From: Prochlorococcus sp. AG-409-A19
GTDB lineage: Bacteria; Cyanobacteriota; Cyanobacteriia; PCC-6307; Cyanobiaceae
Direction of reading: 5' to 3'
NCBI GenBank assembly: GCA_003216155.1
Contig: QCJH01000006.1
Coordinates: forward strand, 18,916-82,915
DNA: 64,000 nucleotides
The position numbers and the translations under genes are program-made. Positions 39,629 to 47,827 of this stretch are shown in pieces. The notes under the pieces were generated by a model. The model saw only the letters and a list, made by a program, of their open reading frames with translations, did no database searches and was not told where the DNA came from. How positions within the stretch are numbered: the first letter of the stretch is position 1; each line of letters opens with the position of its first letter.

Positions 39629-40299
39629 CTAGCAATTATGGAGAAGCTTTTGCTTTAGAAAAAGCAACTTTGCAGATGGCATTGCATAGTTCCTCTGAGA
39701 CTTTTGGAGTAGCAGTGCTTGATAGAAGAGATGTCCAAAGATCTCTTCGGATTCAGGTTTTCCCGATAGGACGTAATCTCTCAAATAGCTTATTTAACTG
39801 TGTAGAAAAAGTTTTACCATTTGAGGATTGGAAAAATTTGAGTCGAGTGGCAGTAGCAACTGGACCAGGTGGATTTACAGGTACAAGGTTGACGGTTGTT
39901 ATGGCTAGAACAATTGCCCAACAGCTTGATTGTCCATTGGATGGGGTAAGTAGCTTTGCTTTGATGGCTCCCAGATTGTCGACTCAATTAGATACTGACC
40001 AATTGAATGAGCCGTTTTGGCTGGTGAAATCTCTTAATCGACGAGGAATTGTCGGTGGACAATACAGAATTCAAACTGGATCTTCAATTCCAATATGCAA
40101 TGAGGTTTGTGAGATCGAATTCCCTCATCTTTTGCCTAAAGGTAGAGAGTGTTTGCCTGCTATAGATGCCGAGGATGATGTGGTTGTAGATGTTAAGAGA
40201 TTATTGGATCTATCAGTTGCTTGGCATGCGAGCAGACGAAAGGCTTTTTGGAAAGAGGTTTTGCCTATATACCCCACTTCTCCGGTTGAAAATGTTTAA
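39625..40299 (+). CDS. tsaB: tRNA N6-threonylcarbamoyladenosine protein TsaB
   Basis: ASKHA-fold partner of TsaD in making t6A37 of tRNA. The family core is RVAVATGPGGFTGTRLTVVM followed by ARTIAQQLDCPLDGVSSFAL. At 224 residues the length is normal. The start overlaps ycf34 by 4 bp and its TAA stop shares a base with the next gene's ATG, so the three are translationally coupled. Confidence 0.92.
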   Translation: MTSNYGEAFALEKATLQMALHSSSETFGVAVLDRRDVQRSLRIQVFPIGRNLSNSLFNCVEKVLPFEDWKNLSRVAVATGPGGFTGTRLTVVMARTIAQQLDCPLDGVSSFALMAPRLSTQLDTDQLNEPFWLVKSLNRRGIVGGQYRIQTGSSIPICNEVCEIEFPHLLPKGRECLPAIDAEDDVVVDVKRLLDLSVAWHASRRKAFWKEVLPIYPTSPVENV

Positions 40300-40886
40300 T
40301 GGCCTTTCCTCGACGAGGAGCAATCACATTAGTCAGTTGCTTTTTAGGATTCTTTTTCATTAGATTTCTTCATCCTTATTTTAAAATTTTTCTAATTAAA
40401 GATCAACCTGAAGTCATTCTTGTTTTGGGAGGAAATGTTGAAAGGGAGTATGTAGGAGTGAGATTAGCTAATGATTTAAATCTGCCCTTAGTCTTGAGTG
40501 GTGGAAGTAATCCTGAACATGCTGAATGGCTGGTCAAAAAAGGAGGCATTCCTTTCAATCGAGTTAAATTTGATTATCGTCCAAAGGACACTCTGGGAAA
40601 CTTCACTTCTTTACTAGAATATTTGCTATTGAAGGATATAAAACATGTTTTGGTGGTTACTAGTGAAAACCATTTAGCCCGATCTATGGCAGTAGGCCAG
40701 GTTGTTGTAGGTAGTCGAGGTATTCGTTTGACTGGAATATCAGTACCATGTCATTCTTTTTGCCGTGAGGAAACATTCCGAAAGCGTTTAATTGATTTAA
40801 TTAGGTCTCTGGCTTGGGTTTTTTCTGGTTATGACCTTAAAGAGGTAGTTGAGTCGAATTGGCTCAAAATTTTTATTAGTGGCTAA
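40299..40886 (+). CDS. DUF218 / YdcF-like membrane-anchored protein
   Basis: 195 residues with an N-terminal membrane anchor (about 8-26, AITLVSCFLGFFFIRFLHPY). The DUF218 core is VILVLGGNVEREYVGVRLA, LPLVLSGGSNPEHA, DTLGNF and VVTSENHLARS. The family includes SanA and YdcF, envelope-associated proteins of unclear activity. It is the last gene of ycf34-tsaB and converges on plsC with 19 bp. Confidence 0.87.
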   Translation: MAFPRRGAITLVSCFLGFFFIRFLHPYFKIFLIKDQPEVILVLGGNVEREYVGVRLANDLNLPLVLSGGSNPEHAEWLVKKGGIPFNRVKFDYRPKDTLGNFTSLLEYLLLKDIKHVLVVTSENHLARSMAVGQVVVGSRGIRLTGISVPCHSFCREETFRKRLIDLIRSLAWVFSGYDLKEVVESNWLKIFISG

Positions 40887-40905
40887 GAGACTTTTGGCTT
40901 AGATA

Positions 40906-41577
40906 TTAATTTCTATGATCAATCAGGTTATTTATTTTTTCTTTTAAGTCTAATGTTGTTGCAACTAAGTCGGCTTTTTTCCTGCTTCTTGGAGGTTGAA
41001 TTGGCTCGCCTATTCGCAACTCAATTTTAACAAGGCGGGGAAAAATTTTGCCTTTAGCTAGGACTCGGTGGCTATTGATTATTGCTACTGGTAATAGTTG
41101 AGCACCACTATGAGCAGCTAATAGAGCTGCTCCAGGCAAGGGTTTGTTTACGCGGCCATTCGTTTGTCTTGTCCCATCTAGAAAAACACCTGTTGCCCAT
41201 CCTTGCGAGAGCTTTGAGGTTGCGATACGAATAGCTCCTCTGTCGCTTGTCCCTCGATTGACTGGGTAAGCACCGCATGCACGGATGATGTTATTCAGGA
41301 ATGGGATACGAAATAACTCTGCTTTTGCCATGAAAGCCACTGGTCGTCCTAGCGCATGGCCAAGGAGTGGGGGATCAAGATGAGATCCGTGGTTGGCAAC
41401 AACTACTAAGGCTCCTTGCTTAGGGACATGTTTTATTCCAAAGGTAGAACCCCTAAATAGGAGTCTGAAGATGGGAAAGACTAAACAATAACTTACGAAT
41501 CGATAAGTAATACTAGGACTGGGGTTGTTAATTTCCCTATCAACATTTTGTCTATATCGTGTTTTTGAATTGTTCAC
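40906..41577 (-). CDS. plsC: 1-acyl-sn-glycerol-3-phosphate acyltransferase
   Basis: Makes phosphatidic acid from lysophosphatidic acid at the membrane. The HX4D motif is NHGSHLDPPLLG. Motif II reads FLDGTR where most relatives have FPEGTR. FIPFLNNIIRACGAYPVNR is motif III-like. At 223 residues it is normal. It ends the rpaB-plsX-fabH-fabD-plsC run, 2 bp after fabD, so glycerolipid acylation is coupled to fatty-acid synthesis. Confidence 0.93.
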   Translation of the reverse strand: MNNSKTRYRQNVDREINNPSPSITYRFVSYCLVFPIFRLLFRGSTFGIKHVPKQGALVVVANHGSHLDPPLLGHALGRPVAFMAKAELFRIPFLNNIIRACGAYPVNRGTSDRGAIRIATSKLSQGWATGVFLDGTRQTNGRVNKPLPGAALLAAHSGAQLLPVAIINSHRVLAKGKIFPRLVKIELRIGEPIQPPRSRKKADLVATTLDLKEKINNLIDHRN

Positions 41578-41579
41578 TT

Positions 41580-42482
41580 TCAGTGGCCTAGATCGGCTGT
41601 GCTGCTTATTTGACTTGTGGTTATTCCTGCGAGAGATCGTTTAACTAAACCACTTAATACATTTCCAGGGCCTATCTCAACGATATTATTGATGCCTTGG
41701 CCTGCCATTGTTTCCATAATCTCTCGCCAACGCACACCACTAGTCATTTGCTTTTTAAGGCGATTTTTCAGGTCAGTTCCATTTTGTATTGGAGTTGGAT
41801 CAGTGTTGCTAAGTACTGGAATCCTTGCATCTTTGAAAGTGACTAGGTCCAGTTCTTTCGCAAATTCTTCAGCAGGCTTTTCCATAAATGGCGAATGGAA
41901 TGCTCCTGAAACAGATAGAGGAATAGCACGTTTGCATGTTAATTGATTTGAGAGTGCATCGACAGCTTCTTTTGTTCCAGAAAGAACGATTTGTTGAGGG
42001 CTATTATCGTTTGCAATAACTACATTACTAGCGGTTTTCATTAGTTCATCTAATTGCCTTCTGTCGAATCCAATTATTGCGGTCATTGCACCACCTTTTA
42101 CTTCTGCCATTAGTTCTGATCTTTTGATCATTAGTGTTAAGGCTGTTTTGAAGTCAAAAACATCTGCAGCATATAAGGCTACAAGTTCACCAAGACTGTG
42201 TCCAGCGACTAATTTGGCTTCTCGTCCTTGTAGACGCAGATTGTCAAGGAGTAAAGATTCAATTAAGAAAAGGGCAGGTTGAGTATTTTGGGTTGCATTT
42301 ATATCTACAAGGCCGGAATCATTTTTGTTTTCCCCTCTACAAATTTCTAAAAGGTCACGTCCTATCAGGTTTGATGCGAGTGCAAAACGTTCTTTTGCAC
42401 CTTCTAGTGAGAGCACAGGCTCTGCCATGCCGATTTTCTGAGAGCCCTGTCCGGGGAAAACCCAGGCTATTGACATTTTCAA
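41580..42482 (-). CDS. fabD: Malonyl-CoA:ACP transacylase
   Basis: Loads malonate onto ACP. The nucleophile motif is GHSLGE with Ser in the expected elbow, FPGQGSQ marks the N-terminus and SGAFHSPFM carries the catalytic His. At 300 residues it is normal. MSIAWVFPGQ at the third codon is an alternative start. It lies between fabH (22 bp) and plsC (2 bp). Confidence 0.97.
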   Translation of the reverse strand: MKMSIAWVFPGQGSQKIGMAEPVLSLEGAKERFALASNLIGRDLLEICRGENKNDSGLVDINATQNTQPALFLIESLLLDNLRLQGREAKLVAGHSLGELVALYAADVFDFKTALTLMIKRSELMAEVKGGAMTAIIGFDRRQLDELMKTASNVVIANDNSPQQIVLSGTKEAVDALSNQLTCKRAIPLSVSGAFHSPFMEKPAEEFAKELDLVTFKDARIPVLSNTDPTPIQNGTDLKNRLKKQMTSGVRWREIMETMAGQGINNIVEIGPGNVLSGLVKRSLAGITTSQISSTADLGH

Positions 42483-42504
42483 GGCTTAGCGATTTGGAAG
42501 GAGC

Positions 42505-43554
42505 CTAAGCTGGACCTTGCCAGCGTAAAAGCGCTGCTCCCCAGCTTAGGCCAGCTCCAAAACCACTTGATGCAATTAAATGTCCTGGTTTGATGAGTCC
42601 ATGTCTAACGGCTTCATCCAGCATTAAAGGAATTGTGCCTGCAGAAGTGTTCCCATATTCCGCAAGATTGCTGAGGACTTTTTCCCGTGGGATTTCAAAA
42701 CGGTCTGCAACTGCATCAAGAATGCGCTGATTCGCTTGATGCAGGAGAAGCCAATCTAGTGATTTAGGTATTGTTTGTGTGTCTTGGAGAAGCTTCTCAA
42801 GAATTTTGGGGACTTCTCTAACAGCGAATTTGTAAACCTCTTGGCCATTCATTTGAATTGGTAGGTAAGCACCTATTTGATGAGCATTGCCTTCAGTTAG
42901 TTGCAGATGCTCATTCCTTTGCTTGAGAGTGAGATGTTGCCCTCTCGTGCCGTCAGATTTCATTTTGAAACCAAGCAGTCCATTCTGATCGGAGCTAGTG
43001 GCTTCTAATGCAATGGCCCCTGCGCCGTCTCCAAAAAGCACACATGTTCGCCTGTCGTCCCAATCCACCCAGCTACTCAGTTGGTCTCCGCCTATTACTA
43101 GTGCACGTTTCATGCTTCCACATCTGAGGAATTGTGATGCAGTGATTAAGGCAAACAGGAAACCACTACAAGCTGCTGTGAGATCGAAAGCTACAGCTTT
43201 TGTTGAACCTAAATTTGCTTGTATTTGAGCTGCGGAACCAAATAGATCATCTGGTGTTGAAGTGGCTAACAAAATCAGCTCAATACTTTCTGGTTCCCAA
43301 CCAGCCATTTGTATTGCGGCTAATCCAGCCTGAGAACTTAGATCTGTCAGGGACTCATTCTTCCCAATGACATGACGAGATTTAATCCCAGTGCGGCTAG
43401 TGATCCAAGAATCATTTGTTTCAACTCTTAGAGCCAGTTGATTGTTGGTAAGTTTTTGGGCGGGGATGGCACTCCCGCTCCCTTTTAGAGCAACTCCGCC
43501 AAGATTTGAGGGCGATGAGGCCAACGGGTATACGTCCCAGATGGCGCCAGTCAA
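42505..43554 (-). CDS. fabH: Beta-ketoacyl-ACP synthase III
   Basis: Starts fatty-acid synthesis by condensing acetyl-CoA with malonyl-ACP. The catalytic triad is visible: Cys in DLTAACSGFLFAL, His in LLHQANQRI and Asn in EYGNTSAGTIP. At 349 residues it carries about 20 extra N-terminal residues (MTGAIWDVYPLASSPSNLGG) compared with many FabH proteins. It lies 40 bp after plsX. Confidence 0.97.
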   Translation of the reverse strand: MTGAIWDVYPLASSPSNLGGVALKGSGSAIPAQKLTNNQLALRVETNDSWITSRTGIKSRHVIGKNESLTDLSSQAGLAAIQMAGWEPESIELILLATSTPDDLFGSAAQIQANLGSTKAVAFDLTAACSGFLFALITASQFLRCGSMKRALVIGGDQLSSWVDWDDRRTCVLFGDGAGAIALEATSSDQNGLLGFKMKSDGTRGQHLTLKQRNEHLQLTEGNAHQIGAYLPIQMNGQEVYKFAVREVPKILEKLLQDTQTIPKSLDWLLLHQANQRILDAVADRFEIPREKVLSNLAEYGNTSAGTIPLMLDEAVRHGLIKPGHLIASSGFGAGLSWGAALLRWQGPA

Positions 43555-43594
43555 TCACAATCCATACAAAAGAATGAATTTATATTGATAGGCC

Positions 43595-44923
43595 TTAGGT
43601 TTTTTGCAGCTTTGCCAGATCTTCCATAACTCCATGGCTAGCTGCAGAGTGAGCTAATCGTAGAGCGCTGACTACTGATAGAGCTTTGCTACTTCCATGT
43701 CCAATCACACATATTCCATTTACTCCAAGTAAAAGAGCTCCTCCATGTTCGGCATGGTCAAGGCGTTTTTTTATCCTCTTGAGATTACTCCGAAGAAATG
43801 CAGAACCAACTTTGCCTCTTCTTCCTCGAGGAAGTTCTGCGCGCAGTACATCAAGCAAGACACTGCCAACTGACTCAAGAAATTTCAGAAGGACATTTCC
43901 AGTGAATCCATCACAGACCACCACGTCAAAAGTGCCTGATAGGACATCTCTCCCTTCGCAGTTTCCTGCAAAATTTATTGTTTTTTCTTGACTCAGTAAG
44001 TCATAGGTGCGTAATGCAAGTTCATTGCCTTTGCATTCTTCTTCCCCAATATTTAGTAAACCAATACGAGGAGAGCTGGTTTGTAGAACATCTCTTGAGT
44101 AGATGCTTCCTAATAGTGCGAATTGATGCAAATAACTTGGCTTACAATCCATATTGGCACCGACATCAAGAACTAAGACAGGTTGGCCTGGGTCTTTAGT
44201 TGGAAATAACGCACCTATTGCTGGTCGATCTATTCCTGTCAGTCGTCCTAGTCGGAAGATAGCGGCAGCCATTAAAGCCCCTGAGTTTCCTGCGGAATAC
44301 ATTGCTAAGGCTTCGCCTTTTTTGACTAAATCCATAGCAATGTTGATACTTGCATCTCGTTTTCGTCTAACAACAGTCGCCTCTTCATTCATTTCAACTG
44401 AAGGCCCGCTTGGAATGATTGCAAGTTGCCCAGAAACCAATGCCTTATCCAGTAATTCATTTAGTCCTGTTTGTTTGGCAGCTTTAAGTACCTTTTTTGA
44501 TTCCCCTACAAATTTGATTCGAATTGGTAAACGTTCTATTGCTTGAAGACAGCCCTGAAGAATTGTTCCAGGAGCTTGATCTCCACCCATCCCATCTACG
44601 GCTATCCATAGCCGATCTTCATCTTTGATGTTTTCTAAAGAGTTATTTTCTCCACTTTGTAGCCTTCTTAATGGATCAAATACAAGAGGCTGGAGCACAC
44701 TGCCAGCTACGTTCCCAGCACTAGTCACTACAGAACTTGCGCTTGAAACAACTGTTTCTGCAACATTTGTCGCTGCAGTTGCAGAGCTGGTTGCAGTATC
44801 TACAAGGGAAGTTACTGCCGAATTACGGCGATACCAGAGCACAAGTCGCCTGATTGCTCTGGGGCGATTTGTCTTGCTCACCGGCCAGAAAGCCGATGAG
44901 GAATCAGAGTCCTTCTGGGGCAA
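43595..44923 (-). CDS. plsX: Phosphate acyltransferase PlsX with about 105-residue N-terminal extension
   Basis: Converts acyl-ACP to acyl-phosphate for glycerolipid synthesis. The PlsX core begins near residue 105 (LWIAVDGMGGDQAPG) and includes MYSAGNSGALMAA and VVCDGFTGNVLLK. The total is 442 residues, about 100 more than usual. The extra part has a basic start (RAIRRLVLWYRR), then an Ala/Ser/Thr/Val-rich stretch (residues 38-81) that could form a membrane-binding amphipathic helix. Its start overlaps the rpaB 3' end by 20 bp. Confidence 0.93.
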   Translation of the reverse strand: MPQKDSDSSSAFWPVSKTNRPRAIRRLVLWYRRNSAVTSLVDTATSSATAATNVAETVVSSASSVVTSAGNVAGSVLQPLVFDPLRRLQSGENNSLENIKDEDRLWIAVDGMGGDQAPGTILQGCLQAIERLPIRIKFVGESKKVLKAAKQTGLNELLDKALVSGQLAIIPSGPSVEMNEEATVVRRKRDASINIAMDLVKKGEALAMYSAGNSGALMAAAIFRLGRLTGIDRPAIGALFPTKDPGQPVLVLDVGANMDCKPSYLHQFALLGSIYSRDVLQTSSPRIGLLNIGEEECKGNELALRTYDLLSQEKTINFAGNCEGRDVLSGTFDVVVCDGFTGNVLLKFLESVGSVLLDVLRAELPRGRRGKVGSAFLRSNLKRIKKRLDHAEHGGALLLGVNGICVIGHGSSKALSVVSALRLAHSAASHGVMEDLAKLQKT

Positions 44924-45659
44924 GTGAGTCGACGATGCGTTGGAACAGGTATCCAGTACCTCTGGCTGTAAGTATTAGCTCAGGATTGGCTGGATCATCT
45001 TCTAGTTTGGATCTAAGCCTAGAGATATGTACATCAACAACTCTTGTATCAACATGTCGTTCAGGGGTATAACCCCATACTTCCTTGAGTATTTCTCCTC
45101 TGCTGAATGGTTCTCCAGAGCGACTTACTAGGAGTTCAAGGAGGCTGAATTCCATGCCAGTTAGCCGAATTCTTTCGTCCCCTCTGAAGACCTGACGTTT
45201 ATTGGTGTCGATTCTTAGATCAGTGACCTGAATTACGCCTGAATTAGGGATCCCTGCTATTTGTTCTTTTTCTACACGACGAAGTACACACCTGATACGG
45301 GCTTCGAGTTCTTTTGGACTGAAGGGTTTTACAACGTAATCATCTGCTCCAAGCTCAAGCCCTGTGATTCTGTCTGCAACATCTCCAAGCGCAGTCAACA
45401 TAACTATTGGAACATCTGACTCTTTGCGTAATTCTTGGCAGACTCCATAGCCATCTAATTTTGGCATCATCACATCAAGCACAACGAGATCTGGCTCGCA
45501 GTTGCGAAAGAGGTTTAAGGCCTCATTACCATCACAAGCGGTGACAACTTGATACCCGATCATTGAGAGACGGGTTTCGAGGATTCGGCGAATGCTCGCC
45601 TCATCGTCGACAACAAGAATGGTTTCTTTTGATGTATTTGATGTACTGGTGGCCGTCAT
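44904..45659 (-). CDS. rpaB: OmpR-type response regulator RpaB (Ycf27)
   Basis: Master light-stress regulator of cyanobacteria that represses high-light genes through HLR1 sites and is linked to the kinase NblS. The receiver has ILVVDDEASIRRILETRLSM with phospho-acceptor D62 (VVLDVMMP) and K in VVKPFSPKEL. The C-terminal winged helix contains LTGMEFSLLELLVSRSGEPF and HVDTRVVDVHISRLRSKLED. The ATG at 45659 gives 251 residues; a GTG at 45683 would add eight. It overlaps plsX and is divergent from radA. Confidence 0.95.
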   Translation of the reverse strand: MTATSTSNTSKETILVVDDEASIRRILETRLSMIGYQVVTACDGNEALNLFRNCEPDLVVLDVMMPKLDGYGVCQELRKESDVPIVMLTALGDVADRITGLELGADDYVVKPFSPKELEARIRCVLRRVEKEQIAGIPNSGVIQVTDLRIDTNKRQVFRGDERIRLTGMEFSLLELLVSRSGEPFSRGEILKEVWGYTPERHVDTRVVDVHISRLRSKLEDDPANPELILTARGTGYLFQRIVDSLAPEGL

Positions 45660-45758
45660 GTTTTGTTTGGCGGCAACAAGCACTCGATCTTAGAGAAGCG
45701 CATCGACGGCCTCGTGGCCCTTTGTTTTAACCAAAGCCAACTTACTTCACACAACTTC

Positions 45759-47159
45759 GTGGCACGCATTACTTCCATTTTCATTTGCCAGAGCTGTGGC
45801 GCCCAAACCAGTCAGTTTTTTGGACGTTGTCCTAGTTGCGGGAGCTGGAATTCACTGATTGAACAGAGTATTCCTTCATCAGAAGCTAGATGTCGTGCTG
45901 CTTTTGCGGATTCTTCAAAAGAGTTGCGACGCAGTCGATCTGTCCCAATGACTTTATTAGAGGAAGAGCCATTAGAGCGCCTGACAAGTGGTTATGGAGA
46001 GTTTGATCGGGTTCTAGGTGGAGGATTGGTCCCAGGCTCAATAGTGCTAGTTGGTGGTGATCCAGGTATTGGTAAAAGCACTCTTCTTTTGCAAAGTGCT
46101 ACTGCGATAGCAAGGAAAAAGTCGGTTCTTTATGTAAGTGCAGAAGAGTCAGCACAACAGGTCAAGCTTCGCTGGCAGCGACTTCCTTGTTCTGAGAGTA
46201 ATTTGAATCTTTTAGCTGAAACGGACTTGGGATTAGTTCTTCAAGAACTAGAAGTTAGTAAGCCTGATGTGGCGATTATTGACAGTATTCAAGCGATAAA
46301 TGATTCTGCTTTAACTAGTTCGCCAGGTTCAGTTTCACAAGTAAGAGAGTGTTCATCAGCATTGGCACGTTTGGCTAAAGATCAAGAAATAGCACTTTTG
46401 CTAGTTGGACATGTAACTAAAGAAGGGATGCTTGCTGGACCCAAGGTGCTCGAACATCTTGTTGATGCTGTTTTGACTTTTGAAGGCGATCGTTTTGCCA
46501 GTCATAGACTTTTGAGAGCTGTAAAGAACCGTTACGGAGCTACACATGAGCTAGGGGTTTTTGAGATGCAAGGAAATGGCTTAGTAGAAATTTGTAATCC
46601 AAGTGATTTGTTTTTTAGCGGTCAATCTGCTTCTGGGGTTGCCACGATTGTTGCTTGTGAAGGAACTCGATCATTAGTTGTTGATTTACAGGCCTTGATC
46701 AGTAACACCAGTTATGCGGCCCCTAGGAGAACTGCTACTGGAATAGGGACTAATCGTTTACATCAAATACTTGCAGTACTTGAAAAACATATGGGCTTGC
46801 CTCTCGCAAGATTTGATTGTTATTTGGCAGTAGCAGGTGGATTGGAAGTTGAGGAGCCTGCAGCTGATCTTGGAGTAGCGGCTGCTGTTGTTTCTAGTTA
46901 TAGGGAGATAATTATTCCCTCAGGGACTGTGTTGGTTGGTGAGTTAGGACTAGGGGGGCAGTTGCGTGTTGTTGGTCAACTAGCTCAAAGGTTGCAAGAA
47001 GCCGTGCGACTTGGGTTTCGGCGTGCAGTAGTACCTAGTGGGTCTGGCATGGCCTCGATGGCTAAAGAAATAGATTTGGATTTAGTAGAGGTGACAAATA
47101 TTTCAGAGGCATTAGCAGCTGCTTTGGGATGCGATGTGAGAGGAAATGACCTTGAATAA
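45759..47159 (+). CDS. radA: DNA repair protein RadA
   Basis: RecA-like branch-migration ATPase. It has an N-terminal zinc finger (CQSCGAQTSQFFGRCPSCG), Walker A GGDPGIGKST, the RadA-specific KNRYG block and a C-terminal Lon-protease-like domain (VAGGLEVEEPAADLGVAAAV). The frame is open from an ATG at 45663, but the protein family begins just before the zinc finger, so the GTG at 45759 (466 residues) fits best. That leaves about 100 bp to rpaB for promoters. It converges on ycf3 with 5 bp. Confidence 0.95.
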   Translation: MARITSIFICQSCGAQTSQFFGRCPSCGSWNSLIEQSIPSSEARCRAAFADSSKELRRSRSVPMTLLEEEPLERLTSGYGEFDRVLGGGLVPGSIVLVGGDPGIGKSTLLLQSATAIARKKSVLYVSAEESAQQVKLRWQRLPCSESNLNLLAETDLGLVLQELEVSKPDVAIIDSIQAINDSALTSSPGSVSQVRECSSALARLAKDQEIALLLVGHVTKEGMLAGPKVLEHLVDAVLTFEGDRFASHRLLRAVKNRYGATHELGVFEMQGNGLVEICNPSDLFFSGQSASGVATIVACEGTRSLVVDLQALISNTSYAAPRRTATGIGTNRLHQILAVLEKHMGLPLARFDCYLAVAGGLEVEEPAADLGVAAAVVSSYREIIIPSGTVLVGELGLGGQLRVVGQLAQRLQEAVRLGFRRAVVPSGSGMASMAKEIDLDLVEVTNISEALAAALGCDVRGNDLE

Positions 47160-47164
47160 TGAAT

Positions 47165-47686
47165 TCAAAAATAAACATCTACATTGCTTCTGCCAGTTGT
47201 CTTCAACCAGTTTTCTATATCTAAATATCCTCCTGGATAAAGCCTCACAGCTTTCGTCCATACTTCTGCAGCTTGGTCATACCAACTATCAGATTCAGCT
47301 TGATTTCCAGCTTCTTCAGCCACGCGTGCACGCTTCTCATAAATTAAACCCATATTTTTTAAACAAGACGGTTGTTTGGGATTCTCATCTAGTGCTTTTT
47401 GATAGGTATCAAGAGCAAGATCCTCATCACCATTACTCATATAGATAATTGCCATGTTTTTTAAGGTTTCACTTCTGTCAATTGCATTTGTTTCGAGCTT
47501 TAAGCTTTCTTCGTAATATTCCAATGCCTCAGAGTAATCACCACAATCTTGAGCAGTTAGCCCATTCCTGTAATAGATATATGCTTCTTTCTCTTTTGAG
47601 TCGATAGGCATCATTTTTACGATCATTTCGGCCATAACCGTAAATGCCTTATCTATGAAATTGTCTTTTTTTTGGTTGAGTGGCAC
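47165..47686 (-). CDS. ycf3: Photosystem I assembly protein Ycf3
   Basis: TPR protein of 173 residues needed to assemble the PSI core. Three TPR units are visible: [39 protein letters not shown] and [19 protein letters not shown]. The N-terminal [17 protein letters not shown] is diagnostic. The start is a GTG. It is divergent from the Cu-type P-ATPase across 141 bp. Confidence 0.96.
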   Translation of the reverse strand: MPLNQKKDNFIDKAFTVMAEMIVKMMPIDSKEKEAYIYYRNGLTAQDCGDYSEALEYYEESLKLETNAIDRSETLKNMAIIYMSNGDEDLALDTYQKALDENPKQPSCLKNMGLIYEKRARVAEEAGNQAESDSWYDQAAEVWTKAVRLYPGGYLDIENWLKTTGRSNVDVYF

Positions 47687-47827
47687 AGCTAGCTTGAAAC
47701 AAGAATGACTTGAACCATCCTGACTGCTTTTGGCTGCGTTGCCGCAAAATTTTCCCTTTTAAGTGATGACAGGTAATGGTCTGGAAGACAATCTTTTCAT
47801 TAGCGTGCTTATAACTCGCATTGTTCC

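Noticed and set aside
44154..44546. 130-codon open frame opposite plsX
   Set aside because: Fully inside the conserved plsX core on the other strand, with no independent motif or start signal.
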